A stretch of DNA of 6,623 nt. It comes from DAIPHL01 sp036771375 (GTDB taxonomy: Bacteria; Synergistota; Synergistia; Synergistales; Synergistaceae). This document shows, in pieces, positions 6,539 to 6,623 of the stretch. Each line of letters begins with the position of its first letter. Position 1 is the stretch's first letter. Below the pieces are notes generated by a model. It was not told where the DNA came from, did no database searches, and saw only the letters and a program-made list of their open reading frames with translations. Location of the stretch: positions 1 to 6,623 of the forward strand of contig DAIPHL010000125.1 of assembly GCA_036771375.1 (NCBI GenBank), given 5' to 3'. Position numbers and translations under genes: made by a program.

Positions 6539-6623
6539 GCCATTTTACGAGAATTCCCTTTGATCATGACGGGAGGACCCGGCTTCCCGGCTGCCCCGCC
6601 GCGACCGTGCTGGCCACCGTGGA
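6535..6623 (+). CDS. Possible start of a downstream gene, cut by the window edge
   Basis: A GTG at 6535-6537 overlaps the wecB stop TGA (6536-6538) in a GTGA arrangement typical of translationally coupled genes. The frame then stays open to the end of the window (29 codons, beginning MSHFTRIPFDHDGRT and later PAATVLATV). No strong Shine-Dalgarno precedes it, which fits coupling but is not proof. The protein was not recognised. Two alternatives remain open: an ATG at 6566 in another frame, and a - strand gene ending here (a - strand frame is open from the window edge to a stop at about 6565). The call rests on the overlap and the lack of stops only. Confidence 0.4.
   Translation, partial: MSHFTRIPFDHDGRTRLPGCPAATVLATV

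Noticed and set aside
6578..6623. GC-rich stretch with partly symmetrical CCCGGCTTCCCGG, considered as a terminator after wecB
   Set aside because: The stem is short, there is no T tract, and a coding frame may continue through it.

Overview
The window is one continuous gene block, every gene on the + strand, running from a rho-independent terminator at about 31-55 to beyond the right edge. Intergenic gaps are 17-37 bp and the last junction is a GTGA overlap, so the genes probably form one operon. GC content is moderate, several starts are GTG, and Shine-Dalgarno sites are visible before most genes. The meaB gene, a fused rpiB-upp gene, and wecA/wecB together suggest an anaerobic, amino-acid-fermenting bacterium. 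Synergistota is my best guess and a Clostridia-like Firmicute the alternative. This is inferred from gene content and order, not from a marker gene.

Left part (1-2384). After an orphan terminator comes a 73-residue protein with two predicted membrane helices. Next is a 646-residue, membrane-anchored or exported protein. It combines TPR-like helices, a beta-propeller with an NHL-like repeat, and a C-terminal domain that resembles a von Willebrand A fold without its metal site. Neither gene can be given a function. They are the least explained part of the window.

Middle (2402-4478). A complete MeaB/ArgK-type GTPase, the chaperone of B12-dependent acyl-CoA mutases, is followed by a single reading frame that joins ribose-5-phosphate isomerase B to uracil phosphoribosyltransferase. 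The motifs expected at both active sites are present. The fusion links production of ribose 5-phosphate, the precursor of PRPP, to a PRPP-consuming pyrimidine salvage enzyme.

Right part (4497-6623). A WecA/TagO-type polyprenyl-phosphate sugar-1-phosphate transferase and a non-hydrolysing UDP-GlcNAc 2-epimerase (WecB/MnaA) provide the lipid-linked first sugar and UDP-ManNAc for a cell-envelope glycan. A further reading frame starts inside the stop codon of wecB and runs off the window unrecognised. The order rpiB-upp-wecA-wecB recalls the segment before the ATP synthase operon in many Firmicutes, but no atp gene is seen here.

I see no tRNA, rRNA, CRISPR array, insertion sequence or riboswitch. 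I do not find a wholly new system. The best leads are the multidomain protein at 444-2384, the RpiB-UPRT fusion, and a G8/A9 homopolymer pair inside wecA.
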